The notes below the pieces were generated by a model that saw nothing but the letters and a program-made list of their open reading frames with translations, was not told the origin of the DNA and searched no databases. This document shows positions 52,501 through 60,608 of a stretch of 64,000 nucleotides of DNA, piece after piece; the stretch's first letter is position 1; each line of letters starts with the position of its first letter. The stretch covers positions 1-64,000 of the forward strand of contig JBLWUP010000001.1 of NCBI GenBank assembly GCA_048268885.1, given 5' to 3'. The DNA is from Pelagibius sp048268885 (lineage in GTDB: Bacteria > Pseudomonadota > Alphaproteobacteria > Kiloniellales > Kiloniellaceae). The position numbers and the translations under genes were made by a program.

Positions 52501-52672
52501 TCTTGGCGTCGGCGCCGGGGTAGCTGGCGCGCACCACGATGCTGGGCGGCGCGATCTCCGGGTACTGCGCGATCGGCAGCTGGCCATAGGCGATCAGTCC
52601 GACGATGACGAGCACCAGAGACAGCACCGTCGCGAAGATCGGCCGGTCGACGAAGAAATGGGCGAAGCGCAT
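49502..52672 (-). CDS. RND efflux transporter permease (AcrB/HAE1 type)
   Basis: 1056-residue inner-membrane proton-driven pump. FFVDRPIFATVLSLVLVIVG begins TM1. The proton-relay pair lies in MVLAIGIVVDDAIVVVENV of TM4. Periplasmic pore domains (PN/PC) flank it, and FIPTLDQGYAIV and TFFGLFLTPVFYV are conserved. The adaptor gene precedes it by 38 bases. Length and layout match MexB/AcrB pumps for hydrophobic or amphiphilic compounds. Confidence 0.95.
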   Translation of the reverse strand: MRFAHFFVDRPIFATVLSLVLVIVGLIAYGQLPIAQYPEIAPPSIVVRASYPGADAKTVAETVATPLEQEINGVEDMLYMSSYSTADGAMALTITFDLGTDLDKAQVLVQNRVAIAEPRLPEEVRRLGVTTTKSSPDLMMVVHMLSPDESFDQLYVSNYARSRVRDLLLRIDGVGNLILFGEREFALRVWLDPDKLSAYGLTASDVVEALREQNVQVSGGSIGAPPNPGDNAFQYVVTTQGRFEDPKEFRSVIVKAGEDGRLIRLQDVARIELGAREYITNSYLNGKPAVALAIFQRPGTNALETADAVKATMEQVKKEFPPGLDYTIVYNPTEFIAESIDAVYETLFEAALLVVLVVLVFLQSWRTAIVPIVAIPVSLIGTFAVMQGFGFSINMLTLFGMVLAIGIVVDDAIVVVENVERNLRLGYSPREAAHRTMDEVGSAVIAISLVLVAVFVPVAFIPGISGQFYLQFALTIAVTTIISAVNSLTLSPALAAILFKPHGGKPSRFPLAVVGRYLANGFNTGFDRLSEAYGRLIHLLVGRRTSLAAMLLIFVGLLGGTVYLLQVTPRGFIPTLDQGYAIVVIQLPEGASLSRTDEVVQEASKVIQDTPGVRNAVAFAGFSGATFTNATNAGVVFAGLDPFEERLAKGQPAGAIVGQLYGRLQSIREAFIIAVPPPPVRGVGSSGGFKMQLRELNSADMDRVLGAAYAIMGQAAQNPGVTGVYTTFSTSSPQFYLDIDRRKARMLNVPIQNIFDTLSINLGTSYVNDFNAFGRIYQVRAQADQQFRMEREDILRLKVRSATGALVPLGTLIEIRDVSGPNLVQRYNMFVSVPVQGNAAPGVSSDDALKIMENMADQVLPPGTDFEWTELAYQERNTGNTAVFIFALSVLFVFLALAAQYESWSLPLAIILIVPMSVLSALVGITLRGFDNNILTQVGLIVLVGLAAKNAILIVEFAKQAEDNGDSVVEAVVKACRLRLRPILMTAFAFILGVVPMAIATGPGAEMRQALGVTVFSGMLGVTFFGLFLTPVFYVTIRGITRRLRPARAAQPEPAE

Positions 52673-52710
52673 GGCCGCCTCCCTGATTACCCGCTGGTCG
52701 GGGGTAGCTG

Positions 52711-53925
52711 CTATTGGGCCGCGGCGACCTGCGGCAGTTCCTTGACTTCCGGCGTCACGGTGGCGCCCGGACGCACCCGCATCAGCCCCTCGACGACGAT
52801 GGTCTCATCGCCGGTCAGACCCTCGCGCACGACGCGGTAGCCGTGCAGCCGCGGGCCGGGACGGATTTCGCGGCGCGACACCTTGCCGGCATCGTCCACG
52901 ACATAGACCAGGCGCTTGTCCTGGTCCGCGGTGATCGCGCTGTCGGGAATCATCACGCCGCGGTAAGGCAGCGAGCCGGGGATGTTGATGATGCCGAAGA
53001 GGCCCGGCTGCATGATCAGGTCCGGATTGTCGAAGACGGCCCGCACCCGCATGGTGCCGGTGTTTTCGTCGATCTGGTTCTCGGCGAAGTCGAGAGTGCC
53101 TTCGAAGGGCCCGTCGTGCTCGTCGGAAAGCCGCACCTTCACCGGCAGCGACCCGGCGCCTTCCTGCAGCGCCACGCCGCGCGTCCGCGCGTCGCGGGCA
53201 TAGGCCAGGAAGGAGCGCTCGTCGATGTCGAAGTAGAAGTAGATCGGGTCCAGCGCCACGATGCTGGTCAGGATGGTGTCGTTGGCCTCGACCAGATTGC
53301 CCACCGAGATCAGGTGGCGGTCGATCCGCCCGGGAAAGGGCGCCCGGATTTCCGTGTACTCGAGATCGAGCTTGGCGCTGTCGAGCGCCGCCTTGGTGCC
53401 CTGAACCTGCGCCAGGGCGGCGACGTATTCCTGCTGCCGCTCGTCGAGGGCGCTGACCGAGATGTTGCCGCGCGACGACAGGTCGCGCGCGCGCTCGAGC
53501 TGCTTTTTGGTGTATTCGACCTGGGAGCGGGCGATCTTCAGATTGGCCTCGGCCTCGCCCACCGCGGCCTGATAGGGCCGCTGGTCGATAGTAAACAGCA
53601 GATCGCCCTTGGCGACGATGGCGCCGTCGGTGAAGTGGACCTCTTCCAGGTAGCCGCCGACGCGCGAGCGGATATCCACCAAGTCCAGGGGCTCGAAACG
53701 GCCGACGAACTCGTCGTCCTCGACGACCTCGCGCACCACCGGCTTGGCCACCGTCACCTTGGGCGGCGGCGGGGCGGACTGCTGCTGGGCGGCCCCGCCC
53801 GCCTGCTCGCCGCAAGCCGTCAGGAGGATGGCCAGAGAGACGGCCACCGCGCCAAGGGCGGTTTTCGAGAGCCTGCGCTTAAGGGCCGCGATCCCTGCGG
53901 TTGTAGGCATGCTGATGTTCCTCAT
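52711..53925 (-). CDS. RND efflux periplasmic adaptor (AcrA/MexA type) lipoprotein
   Basis: 404-residue membrane-fusion protein. The N-terminal signal ends in the lipobox LLTACG, so the cysteine near residue 38 should be lipidated. EDDEFVGRFEPLDLVDIRSR and the alpha-hairpin with YTKKQLERARDL, then APFPGRIDRHLISVGNLV (lipoyl part) fit the family. It links the pump to an outer-membrane channel, whose gene is absent here. It diverges from the cyclase gene across 131 bases; no TetR gene is adjacent. Confidence 0.94.
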   Translation of the reverse strand: MRNISMPTTAGIAALKRRLSKTALGAVAVSLAILLTACGEQAGGAAQQQSAPPPPKVTVAKPVVREVVEDDEFVGRFEPLDLVDIRSRVGGYLEEVHFTDGAIVAKGDLLFTIDQRPYQAAVGEAEANLKIARSQVEYTKKQLERARDLSSRGNISVSALDERQQEYVAALAQVQGTKAALDSAKLDLEYTEIRAPFPGRIDRHLISVGNLVEANDTILTSIVALDPIYFYFDIDERSFLAYARDARTRGVALQEGAGSLPVKVRLSDEHDGPFEGTLDFAENQIDENTGTMRVRAVFDNPDLIMQPGLFGIINIPGSLPYRGVMIPDSAITADQDKRLVYVVDDAGKVSRREIRPGPRLHGYRVVREGLTGDETIVVEGLMRVRPGATVTPEVKELPQVAAAQ

Positions 53926-54056
53926 TGGTGTCCCCGGCCTTGAGGAGGAAACTGGGCAGTTTACTTATACCGCGACGCAGCAAATGCAAACTCTTACGGT
54001 GGCAAGGGGGGATTGCAGTGCTTGCATAGGCCCGCTGGGAGCCGCAGATTCACTGG

Positions 54057-55331
54057 ATGACCGCCCCGATTCCGACGATTCCCGGCCCGACCGAGGACAC
54101 GGCCTTAACGGCCCAGCTCAGTGCCCAGGGGCGCGAACGGGCCATGCCGGTCATCGCCTGGCTGGTCTCCATGCGCCTGCAGCAGACCTATGTCGCGGTG
54201 CTTTTCGACGCCTTCCTGGCGGAGCTGAGGGCCCTCGGCATCGCGGTCGATCGCTCCACCCTGCATATGCCCCAGCTTCATCCGGAACTCCGCGCCCGGA
54301 CAATCCTGTGGGAGGCCGAGGCCGGCGGGGCCGTGGAGATTCCCCGCGTGCACGGCATTGAGCAGACCGAGTTCTTCCTGAGCAGCCCGGTTAAACTGGT
54401 CGCCGGCGGCGGCCCCGCCATCCGCCGCCGGCTCGCCTGGCCGGACTGCCCGCTGGATTTCCCCATCACGGCGGAAATCCATGCCGAAGGCTACACCGAC
54501 TACACGGCCCGCCCCCTGCCCTTCAGCAGCGGCCAGATCAACACCCTGACCCTCGCGACCAAGCGTCCGGAAGGCTTCAGCGACCTCGATATCGCCACGG
54601 TGGAGGCCGCGCTGCCGCTGTTCGGCCTGCTGCTGGAACTGCGCCAAGCCTACCGCACCAGCCACACCCTGATGAAAACCTACCTCGGCGAGCGCAGCGG
54701 CCAGCGCGTCCTGGCCGGTACCATCAGGCGCGGCGATGTGGAGCGCATCAACGCGGTGCTCTGGACCTCCGACCTGCGCGACTTCACCGGTCTCTCCGAG
54801 GCCCTGCCGATGGAAGAAGTCATCGACCTGCTCAATGGCTACTTCGAGGCCATGGCCGAGGCCATCAAGCCCAACGGCGGCGAGATTCTGAAGTTCATCG
54901 GCGACGCGATCCTCGCCGTCTTCCCCATTGAGGAAAAGCATGCCGGCGACCCCTGCCGTGCCTGCATGGCTTCCATGGTCGCCGCCCAGGCGGCCTTGAA
55001 GAACGCCGAGCGCCTGCGCGCCGAGCGGCGTGAGGCGGGCAAGGCCGACCTGCGCTGCGGCATCGCCCTGCATGTCGGCGACGTCATGTACGGCAACATC
55101 GGCGCCGCCGACCGCCTGGACTTCACCGTCATCGGCCCGGCGGTGAACCTGGTCAGCCGCATCGAATCCCTGAACCACGACCTCGCCGTGCCGTTGGTCT
55201 ACTCCGCCGCCTACGCCGAACACTGGGGCGGCGAAAGCCGCAGCCTGGGCATCCACAAGATGAAGGGCATCGCCGAGCCCCAGGAAGTCTTCACCCTGGC
55301 GGATACCGGCCACCTGCCCTGTCAGGACTGA
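54057..55331 (+). CDS. Class III adenylate/guanylate cyclase with uncharacterised N-terminal domain
   Basis: 424 residues. The C-terminal cyclase domain (about 235-415) has metal-site WTSDLRDFTGLSE, GGEILKFIGDAILAVFP (second Asp and substrate Lys) and RLDFTVIGPAVNLVSRIE with transition-state Asn and Arg. Thr where many cyclases have Asp (FTVIG) suggests class IIIb. The first 200 residues contain no named domain I can identify, though the layout could be a GAF-like sensor. No membrane segments, so cytoplasmic. Product is probably cAMP (inference). Confidence 0.9.
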   Translation: MTAPIPTIPGPTEDTALTAQLSAQGRERAMPVIAWLVSMRLQQTYVAVLFDAFLAELRALGIAVDRSTLHMPQLHPELRARTILWEAEAGGAVEIPRVHGIEQTEFFLSSPVKLVAGGGPAIRRRLAWPDCPLDFPITAEIHAEGYTDYTARPLPFSSGQINTLTLATKRPEGFSDLDIATVEAALPLFGLLLELRQAYRTSHTLMKTYLGERSGQRVLAGTIRRGDVERINAVLWTSDLRDFTGLSEALPMEEVIDLLNGYFEAMAEAIKPNGGEILKFIGDAILAVFPIEEKHAGDPCRACMASMVAAQAALKNAERLRAERREAGKADLRCGIALHVGDVMYGNIGAADRLDFTVIGPAVNLVSRIESLNHDLAVPLVYSAAYAEHWGGESRSLGIHKMKGIAEPQEVFTLADTGHLPCQD

Positions 55332-55391
55332 AGCCCTAGAGGGCCGCATCCGAGGCTTTAAGCGGAAGCGCCACGGCGCTATGGTCCGGCC

Positions 55392-56768
55392 ATGACAGAC
55401 ACCAAAGCGACCCCCATTCACGTCATCGGCGGCGGCCTGGCCGGCAGCGAGGCCGCCTGGCAGATCGCCCGCGCCGGCCTGCCGGTGGTCCTCCACGAGA
55501 TGCGCCCGGAACGCAAGACGGACGCCCATCAGACCGAGGGCCTGGCGGAGCTGGTCTGCTCCAACTCCTTCCGCAGCGACGATGCCGAGAACAACGCCGT
55601 CGGCCTGCTGCACGAGGAAATGCGCCGCCTCGGCTCGCTCATCATGGCGTCCGGCGACGCCACGAAACTGCCCGCCGGCGGGGCGCTGGCGGTCGACCGC
55701 GTGGCCTTCTCCGACCGCGTCACCGCGGCGCTGGAGGCCGACCCGCTGATCACCGTCGAGCGAGGCGAGATCGACGGGCTGCCGCCAGCGGACTGGGACT
55801 CAGTCATCGTCGCCACTGGCCCCCTCACCTCGCCGGCCCTGGGCAAGGCCATCGGCGAGGTCAGCGGCGAGGACTACCTGGCCTTCTTCGACGCCATCGC
55901 GCCCATCGTCTACAAGGAGTCCATCGACTTCTCCAAGGCTTGGTTCCAGTCGCGCTACGACAAGCCGGGCCCCGGCGGCGGCACCGCCGACTACGTGAAC
56001 TGCCCGCTGACCGAGGAACAGTACAACGCCTTCATCCAGGCGCTGCTGGACGGCGAGAAGACGGAGTTCAAGGACTGGGAGAAGTCGACGCCCTACTTCG
56101 AGGGCTGCCTGCCCATCGAGGTCATGGCCGAGCGCGGGCCGGAGACCCTGCGCTTCGGCCCCATGAAGCCGGTCGGGCTGCACGATCCGCATCAAGACGC
56201 GCGGCCCCATGCGGTGGTGCAGCTGCGCCAGGACAACGCCCTGGGCACGCTCTACAACATCGTCGGCTTCCAGACCAAGCTGAAGTACGGCGAGCAGACG
56301 CGCATCTTCCGCATGATCCCCGGCCTGGAGAAGGCCGAGTTCGCGCGCTTGGGCGGCCTGCACCGCAACACCTTCCTGAAGTCGCCGGAGCTGCTGGACG
56401 GCCAGTTGCGCCTGAAGGCCGAACCGCGTCTGCGCTTCGCCGGGCAGATCACCGGCGTCGAGGGCTACGTCGAGTCCGCGGCCATCGGCCTGCTCGCCGG
56501 GCGCTTCGCCGCCGCCGAGCGCCTGGGGCAGGGTTTTGCGCCACCGCCGCCGACCACGGCGCACGGCGCCCTGCTGGCCCACATCACCGGCGGCGCCGCA
56601 GCCGACACCTTCCAGCCGATGAACGTGAACTTCGGCCTCTTCCCGCCGCTCACCCCGCCCGAGGGCAAGCGCAAGGTGAAGAAGAAGGACCGCAAGCCGG
56701 CCTACGCGGCCCGCGCCCTGGCCGACCTCGACGCCTGGCGCAGCGAGAGCGCCGCCGCGGCGGAGTAA
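55392..56768 (+). CDS. trmFO: tRNA (uracil-54-C5) methyltransferase TrmFO
   Basis: 458-residue folate- and FAD-dependent enzyme making 5-methyluridine at tRNA position 54. The dinucleotide motif IHVIGGGLAGSEAAW opens the protein; AELVCSNSFRSDDAENNAVG contains the conserved catalytic-region cysteine, and CPLTEEQYNAF and MNVNFGLFPPL are typical. The C-terminus is Lys-rich. It is an isolated gene downstream of the cyclase. Confidence 0.96.
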   Translation: MTDTKATPIHVIGGGLAGSEAAWQIARAGLPVVLHEMRPERKTDAHQTEGLAELVCSNSFRSDDAENNAVGLLHEEMRRLGSLIMASGDATKLPAGGALAVDRVAFSDRVTAALEADPLITVERGEIDGLPPADWDSVIVATGPLTSPALGKAIGEVSGEDYLAFFDAIAPIVYKESIDFSKAWFQSRYDKPGPGGGTADYVNCPLTEEQYNAFIQALLDGEKTEFKDWEKSTPYFEGCLPIEVMAERGPETLRFGPMKPVGLHDPHQDARPHAVVQLRQDNALGTLYNIVGFQTKLKYGEQTRIFRMIPGLEKAEFARLGGLHRNTFLKSPELLDGQLRLKAEPRLRFAGQITGVEGYVESAAIGLLAGRFAAAERLGQGFAPPPPTTAHGALLAHITGGAAADTFQPMNVNFGLFPPLTPPEGKRKVKKKDRKPAYAARALADLDAWRSESAAAAE

Positions 56769-56785
56769 GCTGGCCCCTTCACAAC

Positions 56786-56870
56786 TGTCACCCTCGGGCT
56801 TGTCCCGAGGGTCCAGGGCAAACGGCAGAGCGACGGCTCCTGGATGCTCGGAACAAGTCCGAGCATGACA
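56786..56870. repeat. Extragenic palindrome, CACCCTCGGG family
   Basis: Two hairpins in series, CACCCTCGGG/CCCGAGGGT and GCTCGGA/TCCGAGC, bounded by TGTCA and TGACA, with a divergent middle. This matches a class of alphaproteobacterial interspersed repeats. It lies between the convergent trmFO and NDUFAF6-like genes. A short member is at 63783. Confidence 0.8.
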
Positions 56871-56883
56871 GCCCTTGTGGTCG

Positions 56884-57723
56884 CTAATACCGCCCGCGCC
56901 AGTTGCCCCAGGCCAGGCGCCAGACCCGGCCCGGCGCCGGGGCCTGTGCCGCCGGGGCGAAAGGATCGCCGCCGGATTTGCGCAGCTGTTTCAGGTAGAG
57001 ATCGGCCAGACGCGCGGGCAGCAGCGCCGGCAGCGCCCGGCGCGGCACCCGGCGGGCCTGACGCCGAGCGGCCTTCAGGTGCTGATCCGCGGCATCGAGC
57101 AGCACGCCCGTCACCCGCTGCAGGGCCGGCGAGCTGCGCAGCTCGAAAACCTCCTGCAGGTCGACCCCGGCGTCGGCGCAGAGGTCCGCCGGCAGGTAGC
57201 TGCGCTTCTGCCGGGCGTGCAGCGGCAGCGCCCGCAGCAGCCCGAGATAGGCCCAGGCCGGTCCCAGGTGGTCGGCCGCTTCGCGGCTGGCCTCGTCCTC
57301 GCTGTCCAGGATCTGCAAGGCCAGCTTCACAAGCGCCGTCGAAGTGCCTTCCGCGTAGACTCTCAGCGCGTCCAGGTCCTCCGGCGGTTCGGGCTCCAGA
57401 TCGAGCTCCCGCGCGTCGATCACCCGGTCGAACAGTGCCCGCGGCAGCGCCTTGGCTTCGATGCAGTGCGCGAGAGGCACCACCACCTCGTGCTGGCGCG
57501 GGCTGCCCGCATAGATGCCGTCCAGGCTTTCGCGCCACCACTGCAGTCGGATGTGGCCCAGCATCGCTTCGCTGACCACCTCCGCCGTCTTCGCCACCTC
57601 GTGGTTGAAGGCGTAGAGCGCAAAGAGCTGCTCGCGCTCGGCCGGCGGCGCGAAGAGGCTGCTCAGGTAGCGGTCACGGTCATGCTGCTCCACCAGGGCG
57701 CCGCAAGCGGAAAGCGCGGTCAT
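56884..57723 (-). CDS. Squalene/phytoene-synthase-fold protein, NDUFAF6-like
   Basis: 279 residues. It has the isoprenoid-synthase helical fold, but the first aspartate-rich motif is replaced by LYAFNHEVAK, as in mitochondrial NDUFAF6 (complex I assembly factor 6), whose catalytic Asp residues are also lost. HLGPAWAYLGLLRALPLHA and the conserved LPADL segment support this. It is unlikely to make prenyl products. ATG 57723 has GGTGGAGG upstream. Together with the NDUFAF3-like gene near secF this suggests a complex I assembly role. Confidence 0.82.
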   Translation of the reverse strand: MTALSACGALVEQHDRDRYLSSLFAPPAEREQLFALYAFNHEVAKTAEVVSEAMLGHIRLQWWRESLDGIYAGSPRQHEVVVPLAHCIEAKALPRALFDRVIDARELDLEPEPPEDLDALRVYAEGTSTALVKLALQILDSEDEASREAADHLGPAWAYLGLLRALPLHARQKRSYLPADLCADAGVDLQEVFELRSSPALQRVTGVLLDAADQHLKAARRQARRVPRRALPALLPARLADLYLKQLRKSGGDPFAPAAQAPAPGRVWRLAWGNWRGRY

Positions 57724-57774
57724 CGCGGCCTCCACCCGCTATACTGCCCTCCGCCACAACCGGAGAAAACGCAG

Positions 57775-58371
57775 ATGACGGGAATCCTGACCTCCTTGCG
57801 AAATACGGTCATCGCCGGCCTCGTCCTCGCCGGCGCCCTGGCGCTGCTCTACGCGGTCCAACAGGGCTACGACAGCTACATCTACGGCGCATTCTTCATC
57901 CGTTGGCTCCATGTGATCAGCGGCATCATGCTGGTCGGCCTGCTGTACTACTTGAACTTCGTGCAGCTGCCCAACATGGCGAAGATTCCCGACGAGCAGA
58001 AGCCGGCCATCGGGAAGGTCATCGCGCCGGCCCTGCTATGGTGGTTGCGCTGGGCTGCCGTGGCAACCATCGTCACCGGCCTGATCCTGGCGCATCTGAA
58101 CGGTTATGCGCATCAGGCGCTGACACTGGGCCTTCTCGACGGCGTAGCGCGCCACACGATGATCGGAATCGGCATGTGGCTGGGCATCATCATGGTGTTC
58201 AACGTCTGGTTCGTGATCTGGCCGAATCAGAAGCGTGCGCTTGGCATGGTCGAGGCGGATGCGGCGAGCAAGGCGCAATCGGCCCGCATTGCCATGCTCG
58301 TTTCACGCTTGAATACTGTGCTTTCTTTTCCCATGCTGTTCGCCATGGTTTCCGCGCAGAACCTCTTTTGA
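57775..58371 (+). CDS. Urate hydroxylase PuuD N-terminal-like membrane protein
   Basis: 198-residue membrane protein with about five helices. RWLHVISGIMLVGLLYYLNF is the hallmark of the PuuD N-terminal domain (urate oxidase N-terminal family). The C-terminal cytochrome c domain of PuuD is absent. The histidines could bind haem. No purine genes are nearby, so a urate role is doubtful. The ATG at 57775 opens the first helix; the frame upstream is a shadow. Confidence 0.8.
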   Translation: MTGILTSLRNTVIAGLVLAGALALLYAVQQGYDSYIYGAFFIRWLHVISGIMLVGLLYYLNFVQLPNMAKIPDEQKPAIGKVIAPALLWWLRWAAVATIVTGLILAHLNGYAHQALTLGLLDGVARHTMIGIGMWLGIIMVFNVWFVIWPNQKRALGMVEADAASKAQSARIAMLVSRLNTVLSFPMLFAMVSAQNLF

Positions 58372-58571
58372 GCAACGACGAGGCTCAAATCCGGTCTTTT
58401 CAGCGGGCCAAAACAGCGATATTCCACAGGGAGACAGCGAAACGGGCCGATTGATGCTGGAACTTTTCGCTCTACTGACTAATTGTCCCTGTAGAAGAAG
58501 AGCCACCGCCCGGCCAGCCCGTGGCCGGTCGGTTTCGTAGTGGACAGAGAGATAAAAGAAAGAGAGACGGC

Positions 58572-59156
58572 ATGGCGTTCGAGCTTCCCCCGCTGCCCTA
58601 TGCGCAAGACGCACTGGAGCCGCACTATTCGGCCAACACCCTGAGCTTCCACCACGGCAAGCACCATCAGGCCTACGTCACCAAGCTGAATGAGCTGACC
58701 GAGGGCAAGGACGAAGCCAAAAAATCCCTCGAGGAGATCATCAAGTCCAGCTCCGGCGGGCTGTTCAACCAGGCCGCCCAGGTGTGGAACCACACCTTCT
58801 TCTGGAACTCCATGAAGCCGGGTGGCGGCGGCGCGCCGAGCGGCGCCCTGGCCGAAGCCATCGACAAGGCCTTCGGCAGCCTCGACAAGTTCAAGGAAGA
58901 GTTCAAGACCAAGGGCGTCGGCCAGTTCGGCAGCGGCTGGGTCTGGCTGGTCAAGGACGGCGGCGAGCTGAAGATCGTCACCACCGGCAACGCCGAAACC
59001 CCGCTGACCGGCGGCGCGACCCCGATCCTGACCTGCGACGTCTGGGAACACGCCTACTACCTGGACTACCAGAACCGGCGACCGGACTTCCTGCAGTCCT
59101 TCCTCGACAACCTGGTGAACTGGGACTTCGCGGCCAAGAACTTCGACGCCGCCTGA
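58572..59156 (+). CDS. sodB: Iron superoxide dismutase
   Basis: 194-residue Fe-type SOD, cytoplasmic, converting superoxide to oxygen and hydrogen peroxide. Metal ligands are H27, H74, D156 and H160. Q70 in AAQVWNH is the second-shell residue of Fe-dependent enzymes, so iron is preferred over manganese. The start is ATG 58572 at MAFELPPLP, with GAGAG upstream. A strong hairpin terminator follows at 59176. Confidence 0.95.
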   Translation: MAFELPPLPYAQDALEPHYSANTLSFHHGKHHQAYVTKLNELTEGKDEAKKSLEEIIKSSSGGLFNQAAQVWNHTFFWNSMKPGGGGAPSGALAEAIDKAFGSLDKFKEEFKTKGVGQFGSGWVWLVKDGGELKIVTTGNAETPLTGGATPILTCDVWEHAYYLDYQNRRPDFLQSFLDNLVNWDFAAKNFDAA

Positions 59157-59175
59157 GTTTCGGTTTCAGGACAAG

Positions 59176-59205
59176 AAAAGGGGCCCCTTGCAGGGCCCCT
59201 TTTTT
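59176..59205 (+). terminator. Rho-independent terminator of sodB
   Basis: An 11-base perfect stem, AAAAGGGGCCC and GGGCCCCTTTT, around a 6-base loop, followed by further T residues. It sits 20 bases after the sodB stop. Confidence 0.88.
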
Positions 59206-59213
59206 ATTGCCGG

Positions 59214-59261
59214 CTATTCGACCGCCCAGCTACTCGACCGTCCAACTATTCGACCGCGATC
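59214..59261. repeat. Three 16-base tandem units at the end of a gene
   Basis: Three copies of a 16-base unit sharing CTA(T/C)TCGACCG. The last copy covers the stop codon of the NDUFAF3-like gene (minus strand), and each copy carries the same TAG. The two extra copies lie after the stop and do not lengthen the protein. Confidence 0.75.
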
Positions 59262-59623
59262 AGGGCCGCTCCGACCCGCCGGTCTTCGGCCATCAGCACG
59301 TTGTAGGTGCGGCAGGCGGCGCCGGTGTCCATCGGCTCCAGGGCGACGCCGCGCGCTCGTGCCGCTTCGCGCAGCTCCGGCTCGATGAAGGCCATGGCCG
59401 TGCCGCAGCCGATGAGCAGGACCTCGACCGGCGGCTCGGCGGCCAGAACCGGCTCGAGGCTCGCGGGATCGAGTTCGCTGATCGAGGCCAGCGGCCAGGC
59501 GCTGGTCCAATCCGGCAGGATCAGGATAGAGCCGCTGAAAGCTTCGCCGCTGACCTTGAAGCCGCCGTCGCCATAGCTCTCGATGATCTGCCGTCCCTGG
59601 GGAATGAGCGGCGTGACATCCAT
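59246..59623 (-). CDS. Mth938-domain protein, NDUFAF3-like
   Basis: 125-residue DUF498/Mth938 protein, homologous to the mitochondrial complex I assembly factor NDUFAF3. The core ESYGDGGFKVSG, ILILPDWTSAWP and LLIGCGTAM are typical. It lies 29 bases after secF on the same strand. In alphaproteobacteria NDUFAF3-like genes are often found next to secD/secF, which has been taken to link them to membrane insertion of respiratory subunits. Exact biochemical role is unknown. Confidence 0.88.
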   Translation of the reverse strand: MDVTPLIPQGRQIIESYGDGGFKVSGEAFSGSILILPDWTSAWPLASISELDPASLEPVLAAEPPVEVLLIGCGTAMAFIEPELREAARARGVALEPMDTGAACRTYNVLMAEDRRVGAALIAVE

Positions 59624-59652
59624 CTCCGCCCCTTTCGTTCAGGTCCGTGAAA

Positions 59653-60597
59653 TCAGGAAGACGCCTTTGCCGCGCCGGCTTCGGTATCTTCCTCATCGGT
59701 CTCGCCGCCGCGCCGCACCTTGATGAAGGTCAGCAGCGGCACCGCCAGGCCGATGGAAGAATAGGTGCCGATGACGACACCCCAGATCAGGCCGGCGCTG
59801 AAGCCCCTGATGACCCCGCCGCCGAAAAAGAACAGCGCGACCAGCGCCAGCAAGGTCGTGACGGAGGTCAGGAAGGTGCGCGACAGCGTCATGTTGATGG
59901 CGCGGTTCAGCACCTCCGCCAGCGGCAGTTTCTTGTAGCGGCGCAGGGATTCGCGCACGCGGTCGAAGATCACCACCGTGTCGTTGATCGAGTAGCCGGC
60001 GATGGTGAGCACCGCCGCCAGAGTCGCCAGGTTGAACTCGATCTGTGTGAGCGAATAGAAGCCGACCGTCGCGATGACGTCGTGCACCAGCGCGACCAGC
60101 GCGGCGGCCCCGAACTGCCATTCGAAGCGCAGCCAGATGTAGATGCCGATGCCGAGCAGCGCCAGCACCGTGGCCAGCAGCCCGGCCTCCTTCAGCTCGT
60201 CGCCGATCTTGGGGCCGACGAACTCCTGCCGGCGCATCTCGACGTCGGCTCCCAGTGCATCCTTCACCGTCTCGATAGCCTGGATCTGCTGCTGCTCGTC
60301 ACCCTCCTGCCTGGCGATGTTGATCAGCACATCGGTCGGCTCGCCGAACTGCTGCAGCGATACCTCGCCGATGCCGAGCCCGTTCAGGCGGCTGCGCAGT
60401 TCGCCCAGGTCGGCCGGCTGCGGCGTGCGGATCTCCATCAGGATGCCGCCCCGGAAATCGACGCCGAAATTCAGGCCCTGCGTGAAGAACAGTCCGATGG
60501 ACCCCAGGACCAAGGCCGTGGAGAACGCCAGGAACAGCATCCGGCGCCCGACGAAGTTCAGGCCGAGATCGATGGGAAGCTTGCGGATAAGTGCCAT
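59653..60597 (-). CDS. secF: Protein translocase subunit SecF
   Basis: 314-residue inner-membrane subunit assisting Sec export with proton motive force. FGVDFRGGILMEIR follows TM1, and YSINDTVVIFDRVRE is the conserved TM4-5 element. It has six helices with one periplasmic domain. Eleven bases separate it from secD upstream. The NDUFAF3-like gene follows. Confidence 0.97.
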   Translation of the reverse strand: MALIRKLPIDLGLNFVGRRMLFLAFSTALVLGSIGLFFTQGLNFGVDFRGGILMEIRTPQPADLGELRSRLNGLGIGEVSLQQFGEPTDVLINIARQEGDEQQQIQAIETVKDALGADVEMRRQEFVGPKIGDELKEAGLLATVLALLGIGIYIWLRFEWQFGAAALVALVHDVIATVGFYSLTQIEFNLATLAAVLTIAGYSINDTVVIFDRVRESLRRYKKLPLAEVLNRAINMTLSRTFLTSVTTLLALVALFFFGGGVIRGFSAGLIWGVVIGTYSSIGLAVPLLTFIKVRRGGETDEEDTEAGAAKASS

Positions 60598-60608
60598 GAC
60601 TTCGATAC

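Noticed and set aside
56884..57723. Phytoene or squalene synthase activity
   Set aside because: The first aspartate-rich motif is missing and no carotenoid or hopanoid genes are nearby.
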